The translations under genes and the position numbers were made by a program. 64,000 bases of DNA from positions 1-64,000 of the forward strand of contig JACKCP010000007.1 in the NCBI GenBank assembly GCA_020633955.1. Direction: 5' to 3'. Positions 52,976-62,115 of this stretch are shown piece after piece. The notes beneath the pieces were generated by a model, which did no database searches, was not told the DNA's origin, and saw only the letters and a program-made list of their open reading frames with translations. How positions within the stretch are numbered: the first letter of the stretch is position 1; every line of letters begins with the position of its first letter. The stretch comes from Desulfobacteraceae bacterium (GTDB lineage Bacteria > Desulfobacterota > Desulfobacteria > Desulfobacterales > JACKCP01).

Positions 52976-54535
52976 CTACACTTTAAACTTTGAAATCAGT
53001 TTTTTAAGGTTATCAGAAAGTTTTGCAAGATTTTCGGCATGGGAGTTTACCTCAGTGGAATTCTGGGTAATATTTGTGATTTCCATGCTTGTATTTGCAA
53101 TTTCCTGTGAGATTTCTGAGGTTACATTGGAAATCTCAGCAATATTATGACTTATTTCACTTATTCCTGTTGAGGCCTGATTAACATTGTTAGCAATCTC
53201 ATCTGTTGTTGCTGACTGCTCTTCAACTGCAGCTGCAATACCTGAAACAAGTTCATTGGTTTCGTTTATTACTTTTGTTACTTCTTCAATACCCCTGGTT
53301 GCTTCATTTGATCTTGACTGGATCATTTCTATGTTATGTTTTATTTCCTTTGTTGCCTGTGCTGTCTGGTTTGCAAGTTCCTTTATTTCGTTTGCAACAA
53401 CTGCAAAACCTTTTCCTGCTTCACCGGCTCTTGCTGCCTCTATTGTTGCATTTAATGCCAGAAGGTTTGTCTGATCGGAAATGTCTGTTATAACATCTGT
53501 TACTTTTCCAATATTTTCTATTTCCCTTCCAAGCTCTTCAACTTTTCTTGAAGAAGTAGAACTCAACTCAACAGCTTTTTCACTTATTTCATTTGCCTTG
53601 CTGCTGTTTATTGAAATTTCTTTTATGGTGGAGGCCAGTTCTTCAGCGGCTGTTGCAACCATGTTTATATTCTGGTTTGCCTGTTCCGAAGATGCTGATA
53701 CAGAGTTCATGTTTGCATTCATTTCTTCAGATCCGCTTGCAACTGAATTTGCCTGATCTTCGATCTGTCTTACACCTGTATTTAATTTTTCTGAAACATT
53801 GGAAAGTTTTTTTGCAGAAGCAAGTACATTTTCACCATTAACTGCAATTTCCTTTATAAGAGACTGCTGGGATTCTATAAAACTGTTAATCCAGAAAGCA
53901 AGCTCTCCGATTTCATCTTTTTTTTCAGGGAGCCTTTTTGTTAGGTCTCCTTCTCCTTTGGCAATATCTATAAGTCTTTTCTGAAAATATTTTAATGGTG
54001 AAAAAATCAAAAAGTTTGATAAAAGAAAAATAGCTGCACTCAGGAAAATACAAAGAATTATTATTGTTAGTGCAGACTCAATTATTGAGGATTTAATTTT
54101 CTGCTTCATGAATTTTTCTGTAGCAAAGACATGCACAGAGCCAAGTTGTATTTCTTCTTTGAGAATTTGTGCGTCAAATTTTATTAGCCCTTTTGAATCA
54201 AATGCATCAAGAGTTTTTTCCGGTTTCCATTCGCTGTTTCTTTTCATCCCATGGGTAATTTTATCCCCATCCTTTGGTGATACTGTTATTGCAAAAATTC
54301 TTTCTTCCATCATTTCTGAACTGATTGCCTCATAGACCTGATTATCGTCCATATCCCATAGAGGGTTTGCGAGGTTTTTGGCAAGTCTCAGGGATACATT
54401 TTCAGCTGATGTGGAAAGAGCTTTTTTCAGGCTTGATGATTCTCCCGATAAGATGTACAGCTCCATTGGTATGAGTATGGCAAGTATTGAGATTATGCCT
54501 GCTGCCAGAAGTCTTGCTTTTATACTTAATTTCAT
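52976..54535 (-). CDS. Methyl-accepting chemotaxis protein
   Basis: 519 aa. Two membrane segments (about 8-28 and 155-176) bracket a short periplasmic domain with RLAKNLANPLWDMDDNQVYE. HAMP follows (FSPLKYFQKRLIDIAKGEGDL), then the signalling coiled coil with hairpin GEAGKGFAVVANEIKELANQ and C-terminal methylation helices. No CheR-docking pentapeptide is seen at the end (KLISKFKV). AAAGGAG lies before the ATG. Upstream of the solute-binding protein gene. Confidence 0.95.
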   Translation of the reverse strand: MKLSIKARLLAAGIISILAILIPMELYILSGESSSLKKALSTSAENVSLRLAKNLANPLWDMDDNQVYEAISSEMMEERIFAITVSPKDGDKITHGMKRNSEWKPEKTLDAFDSKGLIKFDAQILKEEIQLGSVHVFATEKFMKQKIKSSIIESALTIIILCIFLSAAIFLLSNFLIFSPLKYFQKRLIDIAKGEGDLTKRLPEKKDEIGELAFWINSFIESQQSLIKEIAVNGENVLASAKKLSNVSEKLNTGVRQIEDQANSVASGSEEMNANMNSVSASSEQANQNINMVATAAEELASTIKEISINSSKANEISEKAVELSSTSSRKVEELGREIENIGKVTDVITDISDQTNLLALNATIEAARAGEAGKGFAVVANEIKELANQTAQATKEIKHNIEMIQSRSNEATRGIEEVTKVINETNELVSGIAAAVEEQSATTDEIANNVNQASTGISEISHNIAEISNVTSEISQEIANTSMEITNITQNSTEVNSHAENLAKLSDNLKKLISKFKV

Positions 54536-54648
54536 AAAATGACTCCTTTTGATGATTCTTTAAATTTTGATTAGTTAAAGTAAAGCTGGGGCTAAAAAAA
54601 TTATTTTTTTGGTTTGAGTTTAATATATTTGAAAATTAAATATTTAGC

Positions 54649-54760
54649 GGCTGAACGAAAAATATTTTTTTTGCCAATTACCAGTGCAGATTCAAAATTT
54701 AATATTTCTTTTTTCAATTGATATTTGGAATGAACAGAAAAATTTGTTTTCGATCAGTTG
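54649..54760 (+). repeat. Family B intergenic repeat
   Basis: Left end GCGGCTGAACGAAAAAT, middle GCAGATTCAAAATTTAAT, right end GAACAGAAAAATTTGTTTTC. It lies in the 500-bp gap 54536-55035. The rest of that gap has only an 8-bp inverted repeat at 54936-54965 without a T-run. Confidence 0.75.
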
Positions 54761-55035
54761 TTTTTTCTGATTATATTTTTTTTTCGATTTATGTTCAACC
54801 TAAAAAGCAGTTGAAATCTATTTTTAATTGCTTTTTAATCTTTGGTGAGGTGTTGCCTGAAACCAGATATTATTAAGCTTCTGGTTATTCTTTTTAGTGC
54901 CGGGAAAAATGCAGGCCTTTTTTAATGATGTATACTTCCGGATAAAACATAAATTTCATCCGGAAATAAATATAGCCTGCAGATTAAAAATGGATAAGCT
55001 GTAACCATAAAGGTCTTTACAGCTCAATCACCGAA

Positions 55036-55857
55036 TTAAACCCAGCTTATGCTGCCAGGCTTTCTCTTGATTATTTTTGCATATTGATGCTTTGGAAAAC
55101 CAAGCATTATTGTGCCGTAATTTTTGTGGCTTTTTGGGAAATTCAGTTCTGATTTTAGAGGAGGCCAGAAAGATGCAGCAATGTTAAAGAAACCTGCCCA
55201 GCATGTTCCAAGCCCAAGTCCCTGTGCACCAAGCTCAAGATATGCAATTGCAGTTGCACAGTCAATTGCTGCAGTTGGAGCATATTTTGACGCATGGGCG
55301 ATTATCAGATGCGGTGCTCCCCTGAATATTCCGTCAAAGCCTGCCTCAAATCCCTCAATTATATGTTTGAAGTCGAGAAGGGCTGCTGTGTCAGGCTGCT
55401 CTTTTTCCATATACTTCATCCAGTCAATTACCATTTTTCTGTAAGTGTCGATTTTTTCTTTTTCATATACAACTTTAAAATCAACACATCTTGAATTATG
55501 GCCTGTTGGTGCAGCAAATCCAAGCCCAAGAAGTTCTTCAATTTTTTCTTTTGGAACCTGATCGTTTTTGTAGGCTCTTATTGATCTTCTTGACCTTAGT
55601 ATATATTCAATGTTTTCCATTGAAAGTATTTCATTTTTATTTTTTTCAATGAAATCAGAGTCTGTGAAATCTTGAAGCGTTATGGCTCCTTCAGGGCATA
55701 CAGCTGCACAATGCCCGCATTTAATACAAATATTTTGCGGCTCTGGTGCAATTACAATTTTTTTTTCTTCTTTTGAAAATCCGAAAATTTTAACTGGACA
55801 CTCGTCTATGCATTTGAAATCTCTGACACATTTTTCATGATCAACTGAAACCGGCAT
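55036..55857 (-). CDS. Ferredoxin-nitroreductase fusion protein
   Basis: 273 aa. An N-terminal two-cluster ferredoxin domain (1-60) precedes a flavin nitroreductase domain (about 82-270: RSRRSIRAYKNDQVPKEKIEELL, GFAAPTGHNSRC, LGAQGLGLGTCWAGFF). The second cluster motif is canonical (CIKCGHCAAVCP). The first is C10-x2-D13-x2-C16-x3-C20-P, with Asp in place of the second Cys. Electrons probably pass from ferredoxin clusters to FMN to reduce an unknown substrate. It follows a HAD gene by 14 nt. Confidence 0.92.
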   Translation of the reverse strand: MPVSVDHEKCVRDFKCIDECPVKIFGFSKEEKKIVIAPEPQNICIKCGHCAAVCPEGAITLQDFTDSDFIEKNKNEILSMENIEYILRSRRSIRAYKNDQVPKEKIEELLGLGFAAPTGHNSRCVDFKVVYEKEKIDTYRKMVIDWMKYMEKEQPDTAALLDFKHIIEGFEAGFDGIFRGAPHLIIAHASKYAPTAAIDCATAIAYLELGAQGLGLGTCWAGFFNIAASFWPPLKSELNFPKSHKNYGTIMLGFPKHQYAKIIKRKPGSISWV

Positions 55858-55871
55858 TTTTTCTCCTGTTA

Positions 55872-56345
55872 TTATTCGTTTCTAAGTCCGGCTATCAGTC
55901 TATTTGTTTTGATGAAAAGGTCAAGGGCATCATTTGGAGAACTGACAATTATATCTGAATTTATTAGAGTCTGGGAAAAGGCTCCTTCACTTCCTATTAC
56001 TGAGATTCCAACAGCTGCTTTTTTAACCATGAGCCTGTCATTCAAACCGTTTCCGATTGCAGCTGTCCTGGTGCTGCCGATCTTCTCAATATATTCAAGT
56101 TTAAGGCTGTCCTGATTTTTACCAGAGATTACTTCAATTTTGCAGTTATAGTTCTTCAGCTTTTTTTCAACACTACCGTTTGTGTCTGCAGTAATAACAT
56201 GAATACTGGCTGACTGAGCAATAATGTCAAATTTTTCCATCAAGCCCGGCAGTGGATTACCATCAGCTGCAATTGTTCCATTAAAGTCCATTACTATGTG
56301 ATCAATTTCCAGATCTTTAAAGCCTGGTATGGAAATTTTAATCAT
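55872..56345 (-). CDS. HAD-family phosphatase resembling a soluble P-type ATPase domain
   Basis: 157 aa with HAD motif I MDFNGTIA, the Thr motif in HVITADTNGS, and motif III/IV GNGLNDRLMVKKAAVGISV. There are no membrane segments. The length and DFNGTIA/GNGxND pattern match the small COG4087-type P-type-ATPase-like phosphatases. Its RBS is weak. It is co-transcribed with the ferredoxin-nitroreductase. Substrate unknown. Confidence 0.87.
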   Translation of the reverse strand: MIKISIPGFKDLEIDHIVMDFNGTIAADGNPLPGLMEKFDIIAQSASIHVITADTNGSVEKKLKNYNCKIEVISGKNQDSLKLEYIEKIGSTRTAAIGNGLNDRLMVKKAAVGISVIGSEGAFSQTLINSDIIVSSPNDALDLFIKTNRLIAGLRNE

Positions 56346-56401
56346 TATTTATAATTTCTTTCATTTTTTTGTTAGTGCCAGGATTGAGTCATTTTTCCAC
56401 C

Positions 56402-56542
56402 AAACTGAGAAAAAACCGTTTTGGCGACGGCTGCTGTATTTTTTCTGAGCCGGTATCAGGAGATAGTTTTTTTATCTCCTTCCTCGGAGCTTTAGCGAGA
56501 ATGTGGCTCACAAAGAATGCAGCAGACGTTCTAAATTGAACT
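56402..56542 (+). repeat. Family A intergenic repeat
   Basis: Nearly identical to the 40.1-kb copy through ACTGAGAAAAAACCGTTTTG, GCGACGGCTGCTGTATTTTT and CAGGAGATAG/ATCTCCTT. The right arm GGCTCACAAAGAATGCAGC has one true mismatch with the left arm. Occupies most of the 216-bp gap between a chemoreceptor and the HAD gene. Confidence 0.9.
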
Positions 56543-56561
56543 GGGCAGTTGCTGTTTTTAT

Positions 56562-58130
56562 TTATAATCTGGTGGTGACTTCATAAAATTCAATAAGTTT
56601 TTTCAGCTCTTCAGCTAGACCGGCCATACTTTCTGATGAGGCTGCCATTTCCTCTGAAATTTGTGCATTCTGATCTATTACATTCATAAGCTGTTTCAGT
56701 TCATAGTCTGTTTTTTCTATTCCGTAAACCTGCTGTTCCGATGCAAGTTTTATTTCATTCATAAGCTCTGCATTTTCGCTGAACTTTGGAATCAGTCCTG
56801 CAAGGACCTCACCTGTTTTATCTGCAAGTTCAAGACTTTTCTCAGCTTTTTTGCTGATTTCATCTGCTGCATTCTGGCTTTTTTCAGCAAGCTGACGTAT
56901 TTCATCTGCAACAACAGCAAATCCTGTTCCATGTTTTCCTGCCCTTGCTGCTTCAATTGCTGCATTTAAGGATAACAGGTTTGTCTGTCTTGCAATTTCG
57001 CTTATTATGGTCGTTTTGCCAACAATTTCCTTTAGAGCTTCAACTGCATCTATCATGGTAATAGAGCTTTCCTGTGCTTCAATGGAAGTTTTCTTAACTG
57101 TGGCATCGACTTTCTGTGTATATTCAAGGTTGCTTTGAACAACTTTTTTGCTTTGATCCATGAAGGAGGAAAGTCTTTCGGCAGTTTCAGCCTGTTCAGA
57201 GGCTCCTTTTGCAACATTTTGCGCAGTAGCGCTTACCTCTTCACTTGTCATTGCAATCTGCTCTGCGGCATTTTGAATTTTGGTTGTATTTTCTCTAAGG
57301 TTTTTAATCATTTTATCAATTGCTATGCCAAAGGTATCATTTTCAGACAAAACCTTGACATTTACCTTGAGATTTCCGTTGGAAATATTGTCAGCTATTT
57401 TTGCCTTCTGCTCAAGTTCGTCAATGAACTTGTTGAACCAGTATGCAAGTTCGCCAAGCTCGTCATTTCTTTTTACTTCTATCCTTTTTGAAAGATCCCC
57501 CTGACCCTCAACAATATCAGCCAGTGAATTTACTGTCTGCCTTAAAGGTTTTATGACTATTTTCCCAAGGTTCAGCTGAAGAATAAGAATCAGCATAATA
57601 TCTAGCATAAATGTTCCTGCCAGCATTTGTTTTTTTGTATCGTTTATTTCCCTGATAATAAATTCTTTTGTAAAATCAATTTGAATATTTCCAAGGAATG
57701 TAGATGAAAGACCTTCTCCATAGTAAAGTTCACCGGATTTAAGATATCGGCTTTTTTGTGAGCCCGTTGAATCTTTCGAAAATATTTCATAAGCTTTCCA
57801 GTCTTTATCTCTTGTGTATGCAGTTACTATTTTTTCCTTATTCAAAGGATCTGTTATCATTATTGTTTTGACATTTTTGTTTTTCATTTCTGAAAGAATG
57901 ACTTTTTTGATCTGATTTATGTCAAAATTATAAAGTGGGGTAGACAGTGAAAGAATAAGTCTTTCAATGCAAATGTCTGCTTCAATATCAAGTTTGTGGA
58001 GCTTTTCATTTTCGTTTTTCCATGCATAGTAGGACGCAAATGAAATAAGAAAAATTGTTGTAAAAAAAATTATGACCGCTGAAATGGAATACTGAACGCT
58101 TTTCTTGAATTTTTTTTGCCAGAAGTACAT
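56562..58130 (-). CDS. Methyl-accepting chemotaxis protein
   Basis: 522 aa. N-terminal membrane segment (about 14-36), a periplasmic domain with LILSLSTPLYNFDINQIKKVI, a second segment, HAMP (VIKPLRQTVNSLADIVEGQGDLS), and the signalling hairpin GKHGTGFAVVADEIRQLAEK. Its periplasmic domain is like that of the 52976-54535 receptor. Strong GGAGG 4 nt before the ATG. It follows the TRAP/UspA unit by 45 bp. Confidence 0.94.
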   Translation of the reverse strand: MYFWQKKFKKSVQYSISAVIIFFTTIFLISFASYYAWKNENEKLHKLDIEADICIERLILSLSTPLYNFDINQIKKVILSEMKNKNVKTIMITDPLNKEKIVTAYTRDKDWKAYEIFSKDSTGSQKSRYLKSGELYYGEGLSSTFLGNIQIDFTKEFIIREINDTKKQMLAGTFMLDIMLILILQLNLGKIVIKPLRQTVNSLADIVEGQGDLSKRIEVKRNDELGELAYWFNKFIDELEQKAKIADNISNGNLKVNVKVLSENDTFGIAIDKMIKNLRENTTKIQNAAEQIAMTSEEVSATAQNVAKGASEQAETAERLSSFMDQSKKVVQSNLEYTQKVDATVKKTSIEAQESSITMIDAVEALKEIVGKTTIISEIARQTNLLSLNAAIEAARAGKHGTGFAVVADEIRQLAEKSQNAADEISKKAEKSLELADKTGEVLAGLIPKFSENAELMNEIKLASEQQVYGIEKTDYELKQLMNVIDQNAQISEEMAASSESMAGLAEELKKLIEFYEVTTRL

Positions 58131-58175
58131 GGTGCCTCCGTAATGAAAACCCAGTTTAAGACATCTGCCAGATCA

Positions 58176-58661
58176 TCAATGAATGTTAAGTTTTTTCTTG
58201 AGTTTTTCCGAATACTGCTTTGTTCTGAAGCTTATTACTGTTATGGGGGATTTTTTATAGATCCTTCCTGAAACTGATATTTCAAAGGTGTGTTCAAGGT
58301 CTTTGTGTGTTTTTTCTCCAACAATAACTGCGTCAGCCTTTTCCTTTACAGCAAGTGTCAAAACTTCCTTTGCCGGTCTTCCTGATTTCAGTACCAGTTT
58401 TTTTTCAACTTCTGGAAACCCGCATTCTTTTATTATGTTTTTTATTTTTTCAATTGAATCATGCTCTATGTCTTCTGAATAATGGTCTCCGTCAACCTTG
58501 TATCCCATGGAACTTATTTTGCCAACAGCAGCAACATCCCAGTCATTAAGTACTGTTACAAAAATAAGTTCCGCATTAAGTTTTGAGGCAAAATCAAGCG
58601 CAAAATAACATAGTTCCTGTGAAGTATCCTTAAAATCAATTGCCGCAATAATTTTTTTCAT
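58176..58661 (-). CDS. Universal stress protein (UspA family)
   Basis: 161 aa: IIAAIDFKDTSQELCYFALDFA at the start, and the ATP-binding type motif GRPAKEVLTLAV, then ADAVIVGEKTHKD, GSVS-like SVSGRIYKKSPITVI. It follows the fused TRAP permease by 47 nt, a frequent arrangement in TRAP operons, where the Usp may regulate uptake. Confidence 0.9.
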   Translation of the reverse strand: MKKIIAAIDFKDTSQELCYFALDFASKLNAELIFVTVLNDWDVAAVGKISSMGYKVDGDHYSEDIEHDSIEKIKNIIKECGFPEVEKKLVLKSGRPAKEVLTLAVKEKADAVIVGEKTHKDLEHTFEISVSGRIYKKSPITVISFRTKQYSEKLKKKLNIH

Positions 58662-58708
58662 GAAAGATGCTCCGTGAAAATCTGTTAAGTCAGAATTTTT
58701 TAAAAAAG

Positions 58709-60778
58709 TTAAAAGCCTGTTTTTGTATAAATAAATTTTTTCTTTCTCGGATATTGAACAGCATAAAGAGCAAGAAGAAGAATGATACCGAAAATATATG
58801 CAAAATGTCTGTTTTCATATGAAATGCCGACCCAGGATGAAATCAGTTCAGGCCTCATCAGGATAAGGGTAACCATAAGAAGAAGAGGGATTTCATACCA
58901 TTTGTTTTTTGTGATAAGCCAGCCCTGGGTAGCTGATGCAAAGGTGAAATTACCTATGCATGTCATTATAAAAATTAGGATTCCAGTTGTCCAGCTGTTT
59001 ATGTTGTGTAAAATTATGTCTGTATTAAAAATAAACATAAAGGGGAGTATTGCTGTCCTTATGTCATAGGTAAAGGCCTGAATTCCTGTTGGAATCGGAG
59101 GTGATTTGGCAATTGCCGAGGCTGCATATGCTGCAAGTCCAACAGGCGGTGTGTCGTCTGCAAGTATTCCGAAGTAAAAGCAGAAAAGATGTGCTGCCAT
59201 AAGCGGAACAAAGAAATTCTGTGCATCTGCTATGGCAACTATTGCAGGAGCAGTAAGAGAAGCCATAACAATGTATGTAGCTGTTGTGGGAAGTCCCATT
59301 CCTATAATAAGGCTTGCCAGTGCTGTAATTGCAAGCATGAGAAAAATATTTCCCATTGAAATTTTTTCAATTATCTGGGTTATTAATCCCCCAAGTCCAA
59401 GTGCTACAACACCAACAATTATTCCGGCGGCAGCAGTTGCAAGTGCCACTGAAACCATGTTTCTTGCACCTGATGAAAGTGCGTTGAGGAGATTTTTTAT
59501 GCCGGAATAAAAAGAAGGCATTATTTCTGTTTTGTTCTTTACGGCCTTAAAAACCGGCTGAATAATCATTATTAAGCCCATTACCCAGATAGCATGAAAA
59601 GCGGCAACTTCAGGAGATCTTCTAAGGTAGACAAGCTCATAGACAAGCATTGCCAGGGGAAGAATGAAGTGAATTCCCGATAAAAAAGTTTTAATAAATA
59701 AAGGGAGTTCATTTTTTTTCATTCCAGTGAGCCCAAGTTTTGATGCTTCAATGTGGGTTATGTAAAAAAGTGCCGCATAAGATGCGAAGGCTGGAATTGC
59801 AGCAGCTTTTATTACTTCAAGATATGGCACATTGCAATATTCGGCAATTATAAAGGCGGCGGCTCCCATAATAGGAGGAGCAAGCTGGCCGTCCGTACTT
59901 GCTGCAACTTCAATGGCAGCGGCCTTGGTGGCCGGATAGCCGACTTTTTTCATCATTGGGATTGTAAATGTTCCTGTTGTAACAATGTTTGCTATACTTG
60001 ATCCAGAAACTGTTCCTGTAAGGCCGCTCCCAAGAACAGCTGCCTTAGCCGGGCCTCCCTTGTATCTTCCAAGAAGGCTCAATGCAAGCTGAATGAAATA
60101 TTCTCCTGCACCTGCCTTGTCAAGCATTGCTCCAAGCAGAACAAACAGGAAAACAATGTTTGCTGAAACATCCAGGGGAATACCGTAGATTCCTTCGCTG
60201 GACATGGTCATCTGGCCAATAAACCTGTTAATTGAAACACCTTTGAATGCAATAATAGAGGGCATATACTGCCCAAAGAAAGCATAAATGCAGAAAACGA
60301 TTGAAACAATTGAAAGAGCGGGTCCAATAACTCTTCTTGAGGCTTCAAGAAGAATTATTACAAGCATTATGCCTATGATTATATCCCGCTTTATTGGAAG
60401 TCCGTATCTAAGAATAATTCCCTGGTGGTCTATAAGAATATAAAGAGCGCAAAATGCCCCAGTTGCTGCAAGAATATAATCAAAAACAGGGATTTTATCT
60501 GTTCTTGACAAGAATTTAAGCTTTGGTAATGGGGTCGAAAACATTGGAAAGCAGAGGAAAACCAGTGTCATGGCAAAACCAAGATGAACTGCTCTTATAA
60601 ATATTGAGTCAAGAATAAGCCAGCTTGCAATGGAAAGCTGGAAAAGAGACCATAAAAGCCCTGTTAAAAATATTAAATATTTTCCAAAGCCTTTTGGATC
60701 TCTTCCCATTCCCTCTTCAGCTCTGGCCATTTGTTTGATTTTGTCAATACCTTCTATTTTAAGCTCTTTTTCAGTCAT
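58709..60778 (-). CDS. TRAP transporter fused permease (DctQM-type, TAXI partner)
   Basis: 689 aa, about 16-17 hydrophobic segments. The first ~four match the small DctQ-like part and the rest the DctM-type permease: GSGLTGTVSGSSIANIVTTG, MKKVGYPATKAAAIEVAASTDGQLAPPIMGAAAF, GMGLPTTATYIV, ADDTPPVGLAAYAA. It imports an organic anion with Na+. The solute-binding partner is the TAXI gene 227 bp upstream on the same strand. Confidence 0.95.
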   Translation of the reverse strand: MTEKELKIEGIDKIKQMARAEEGMGRDPKGFGKYLIFLTGLLWSLFQLSIASWLILDSIFIRAVHLGFAMTLVFLCFPMFSTPLPKLKFLSRTDKIPVFDYILAATGAFCALYILIDHQGIILRYGLPIKRDIIIGIMLVIILLEASRRVIGPALSIVSIVFCIYAFFGQYMPSIIAFKGVSINRFIGQMTMSSEGIYGIPLDVSANIVFLFVLLGAMLDKAGAGEYFIQLALSLLGRYKGGPAKAAVLGSGLTGTVSGSSIANIVTTGTFTIPMMKKVGYPATKAAAIEVAASTDGQLAPPIMGAAAFIIAEYCNVPYLEVIKAAAIPAFASYAALFYITHIEASKLGLTGMKKNELPLFIKTFLSGIHFILPLAMLVYELVYLRRSPEVAAFHAIWVMGLIMIIQPVFKAVKNKTEIMPSFYSGIKNLLNALSSGARNMVSVALATAAAGIIVGVVALGLGGLITQIIEKISMGNIFLMLAITALASLIIGMGLPTTATYIVMASLTAPAIVAIADAQNFFVPLMAAHLFCFYFGILADDTPPVGLAAYAASAIAKSPPIPTGIQAFTYDIRTAILPFMFIFNTDIILHNINSWTTGILIFIMTCIGNFTFASATQGWLITKNKWYEIPLLLMVTLILMRPELISSWVGISYENRHFAYIFGIILLLALYAVQYPRKKKFIYTKTGF

Positions 60779-60867
60779 AAATCCTCATTAAATTCTTTGA
60801 TTTAAGCGTTGAAGCAAAAATTTCTTTTTGACTTATGCATACATGAACCGGAATTCTGCAGGTTTAA

Positions 60868-60935
60868 ATTTTAAAATGTAATTGGTGTTGAACAAAAATT
60901 ATGATTTTGGGCAATCACATAATACTCAGTTCCGA
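60868..60935 (+). repeat. Family B intergenic repeat, partial
   Basis: GTTTAAATTTTAAAATG then GTTGAACAAAAATTATGATT and TTGGGCAATCAC resemble the right half of family B. Lies between the TAXI and permease genes. Confidence 0.45.
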
Positions 60936-60970
60936 TAAAAAAGCTGCTTTTGTTTCACCGCATAATAAAA

Positions 60971-60994
60971 GGCGGGGAAAAGGCTGTCCCCGCC
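60971..60994 (-). terminator. Hairpin after the TAXI gene
   Basis: GC-rich 8-bp stem GGCGGGGA / TCCCCGCC, 8-nt loop, followed on the minus strand by TTTTATTATG. It lies 12 nt past the stop, between the binding protein and the permease genes, and may lower permease expression relative to the binding protein. Confidence 0.75.
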
Positions 60995-61005
60995 GTTTTT
61001 ATTAA

Positions 61006-62013
61006 CTACATAAGACCGGCTTCTTTATAATATCTTACAGCACCTTCATGCAGAGGAGCTGAAAGACCCTCAAGCATGTTTTCCTTTGTAAGAACTTTAT
61101 AGGCAGGATGAAGTTCCTTGAATGTATCAAGATTTTCAAAAACTTCTTTTGTTATTGCATAGACAACATCTGCCGGAACTTTTGAAGATGTGATAAGGGT
61201 TGCCTTTACTCCAAAGGTTTCAGCGTCTTCTTCATTTTTTATATTGGGATAAAATTCTTTTGGAATATATGATTTTGCATAATATGGGAATTTTTCAAGA
61301 AGTTTTTCCATTGATTTGATTGTTGCAAACCGAACATCTCTTTTACCTGAAGATGCTTCTTTAACAGATCCGTTTGGATGTCCTACTGTATAAAAAAAGG
61401 CATCAATTCTGTTGTCCTGTAAAAGTCCTGCTGCTTCGGATGCCTTTACTCCTTCTGCCATCAGGTCTTTTTCAACATCAAGTCCTGCAGTTGTAAGAGC
61501 ATCTATTGCATTTTGTCTCTGTCCGGATCCCGGGTTTCCTATATTAACTCTTTTTCCCTTAAGGTCTTTAATATCCTTGATTCCTGCATCTTCTGCAGCA
61601 ACAAGTGTTACAGATTCAGGGTGAATTGCAAAAACAGCGCGAAGATCTTTTTGAGGTCCCCTTGGCGCCCATTCAGCAAGACCTTTTACTGCCTGGTACT
61701 GTCTGTCCGATTGAGCAATTCCAAATTCAAGATCTCCTGCAAGAACTGCATTTATATTGTAAACTGAGCCTCCGGTAGACTCAACTGTGCATCTTATTCC
61801 ATAAGTATCTTTTTTGTTGTTTACTGTCTTTGCAATAGCTCCGCCAGTTGGATAATAAACTCCTGTAATACCGCCTGTTCCTATTGTAACAAAGGAAGTT
61901 CTTTTTTCTGTTTCACCTGTTTCCTGGCTATCTTTGGAACACCCTGAAAATGTTAAAACCGCTGCAATACAAAAGGCAGTTAGTGTTTTTAGGCTTTTGT
62001 TTTTTTTTCTCAT
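61006..62013 (-). CDS. TAXI-family TRAP solute-binding lipoprotein
   Basis: 335 aa. Lipoprotein signal with lipobox TFSGC (Cys25). The mature part has VTIGTGGITGVYYPTGGAIAK, the family hallmark, then FGIAQSDRQYQA, KGKRVNIGNPGSGQRQNA and FYTVGHPNGSVKE. It captures a substrate in the periplasm for the fused permease. Very strong GGAGGTG before the ATG. Confidence 0.95.
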   Translation of the reverse strand: MRKKNKSLKTLTAFCIAAVLTFSGCSKDSQETGETEKRTSFVTIGTGGITGVYYPTGGAIAKTVNNKKDTYGIRCTVESTGGSVYNINAVLAGDLEFGIAQSDRQYQAVKGLAEWAPRGPQKDLRAVFAIHPESVTLVAAEDAGIKDIKDLKGKRVNIGNPGSGQRQNAIDALTTAGLDVEKDLMAEGVKASEAAGLLQDNRIDAFFYTVGHPNGSVKEASSGKRDVRFATIKSMEKLLEKFPYYAKSYIPKEFYPNIKNEEDAETFGVKATLITSSKVPADVVYAITKEVFENLDTFKELHPAYKVLTKENMLEGLSAPLHEGAVRYYKEAGLM

Positions 62014-62115
62014 GACACCTCCGTTATTATTAATTATTTAATATTTTTAAATAAAGTTAAACAATGGTAATAAAGCAAATTTTAGTCACAAATATTTAAA
62101 CCCAAAAAAGGCAAT

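Noticed and set aside
54936..54965. 8-bp inverted repeat TTCCGGAT/ATCCGGAA as a terminator
   Set aside because: 14-nt loop and no T-run on either strand; about 70 nt beyond the nitroreductase stop.
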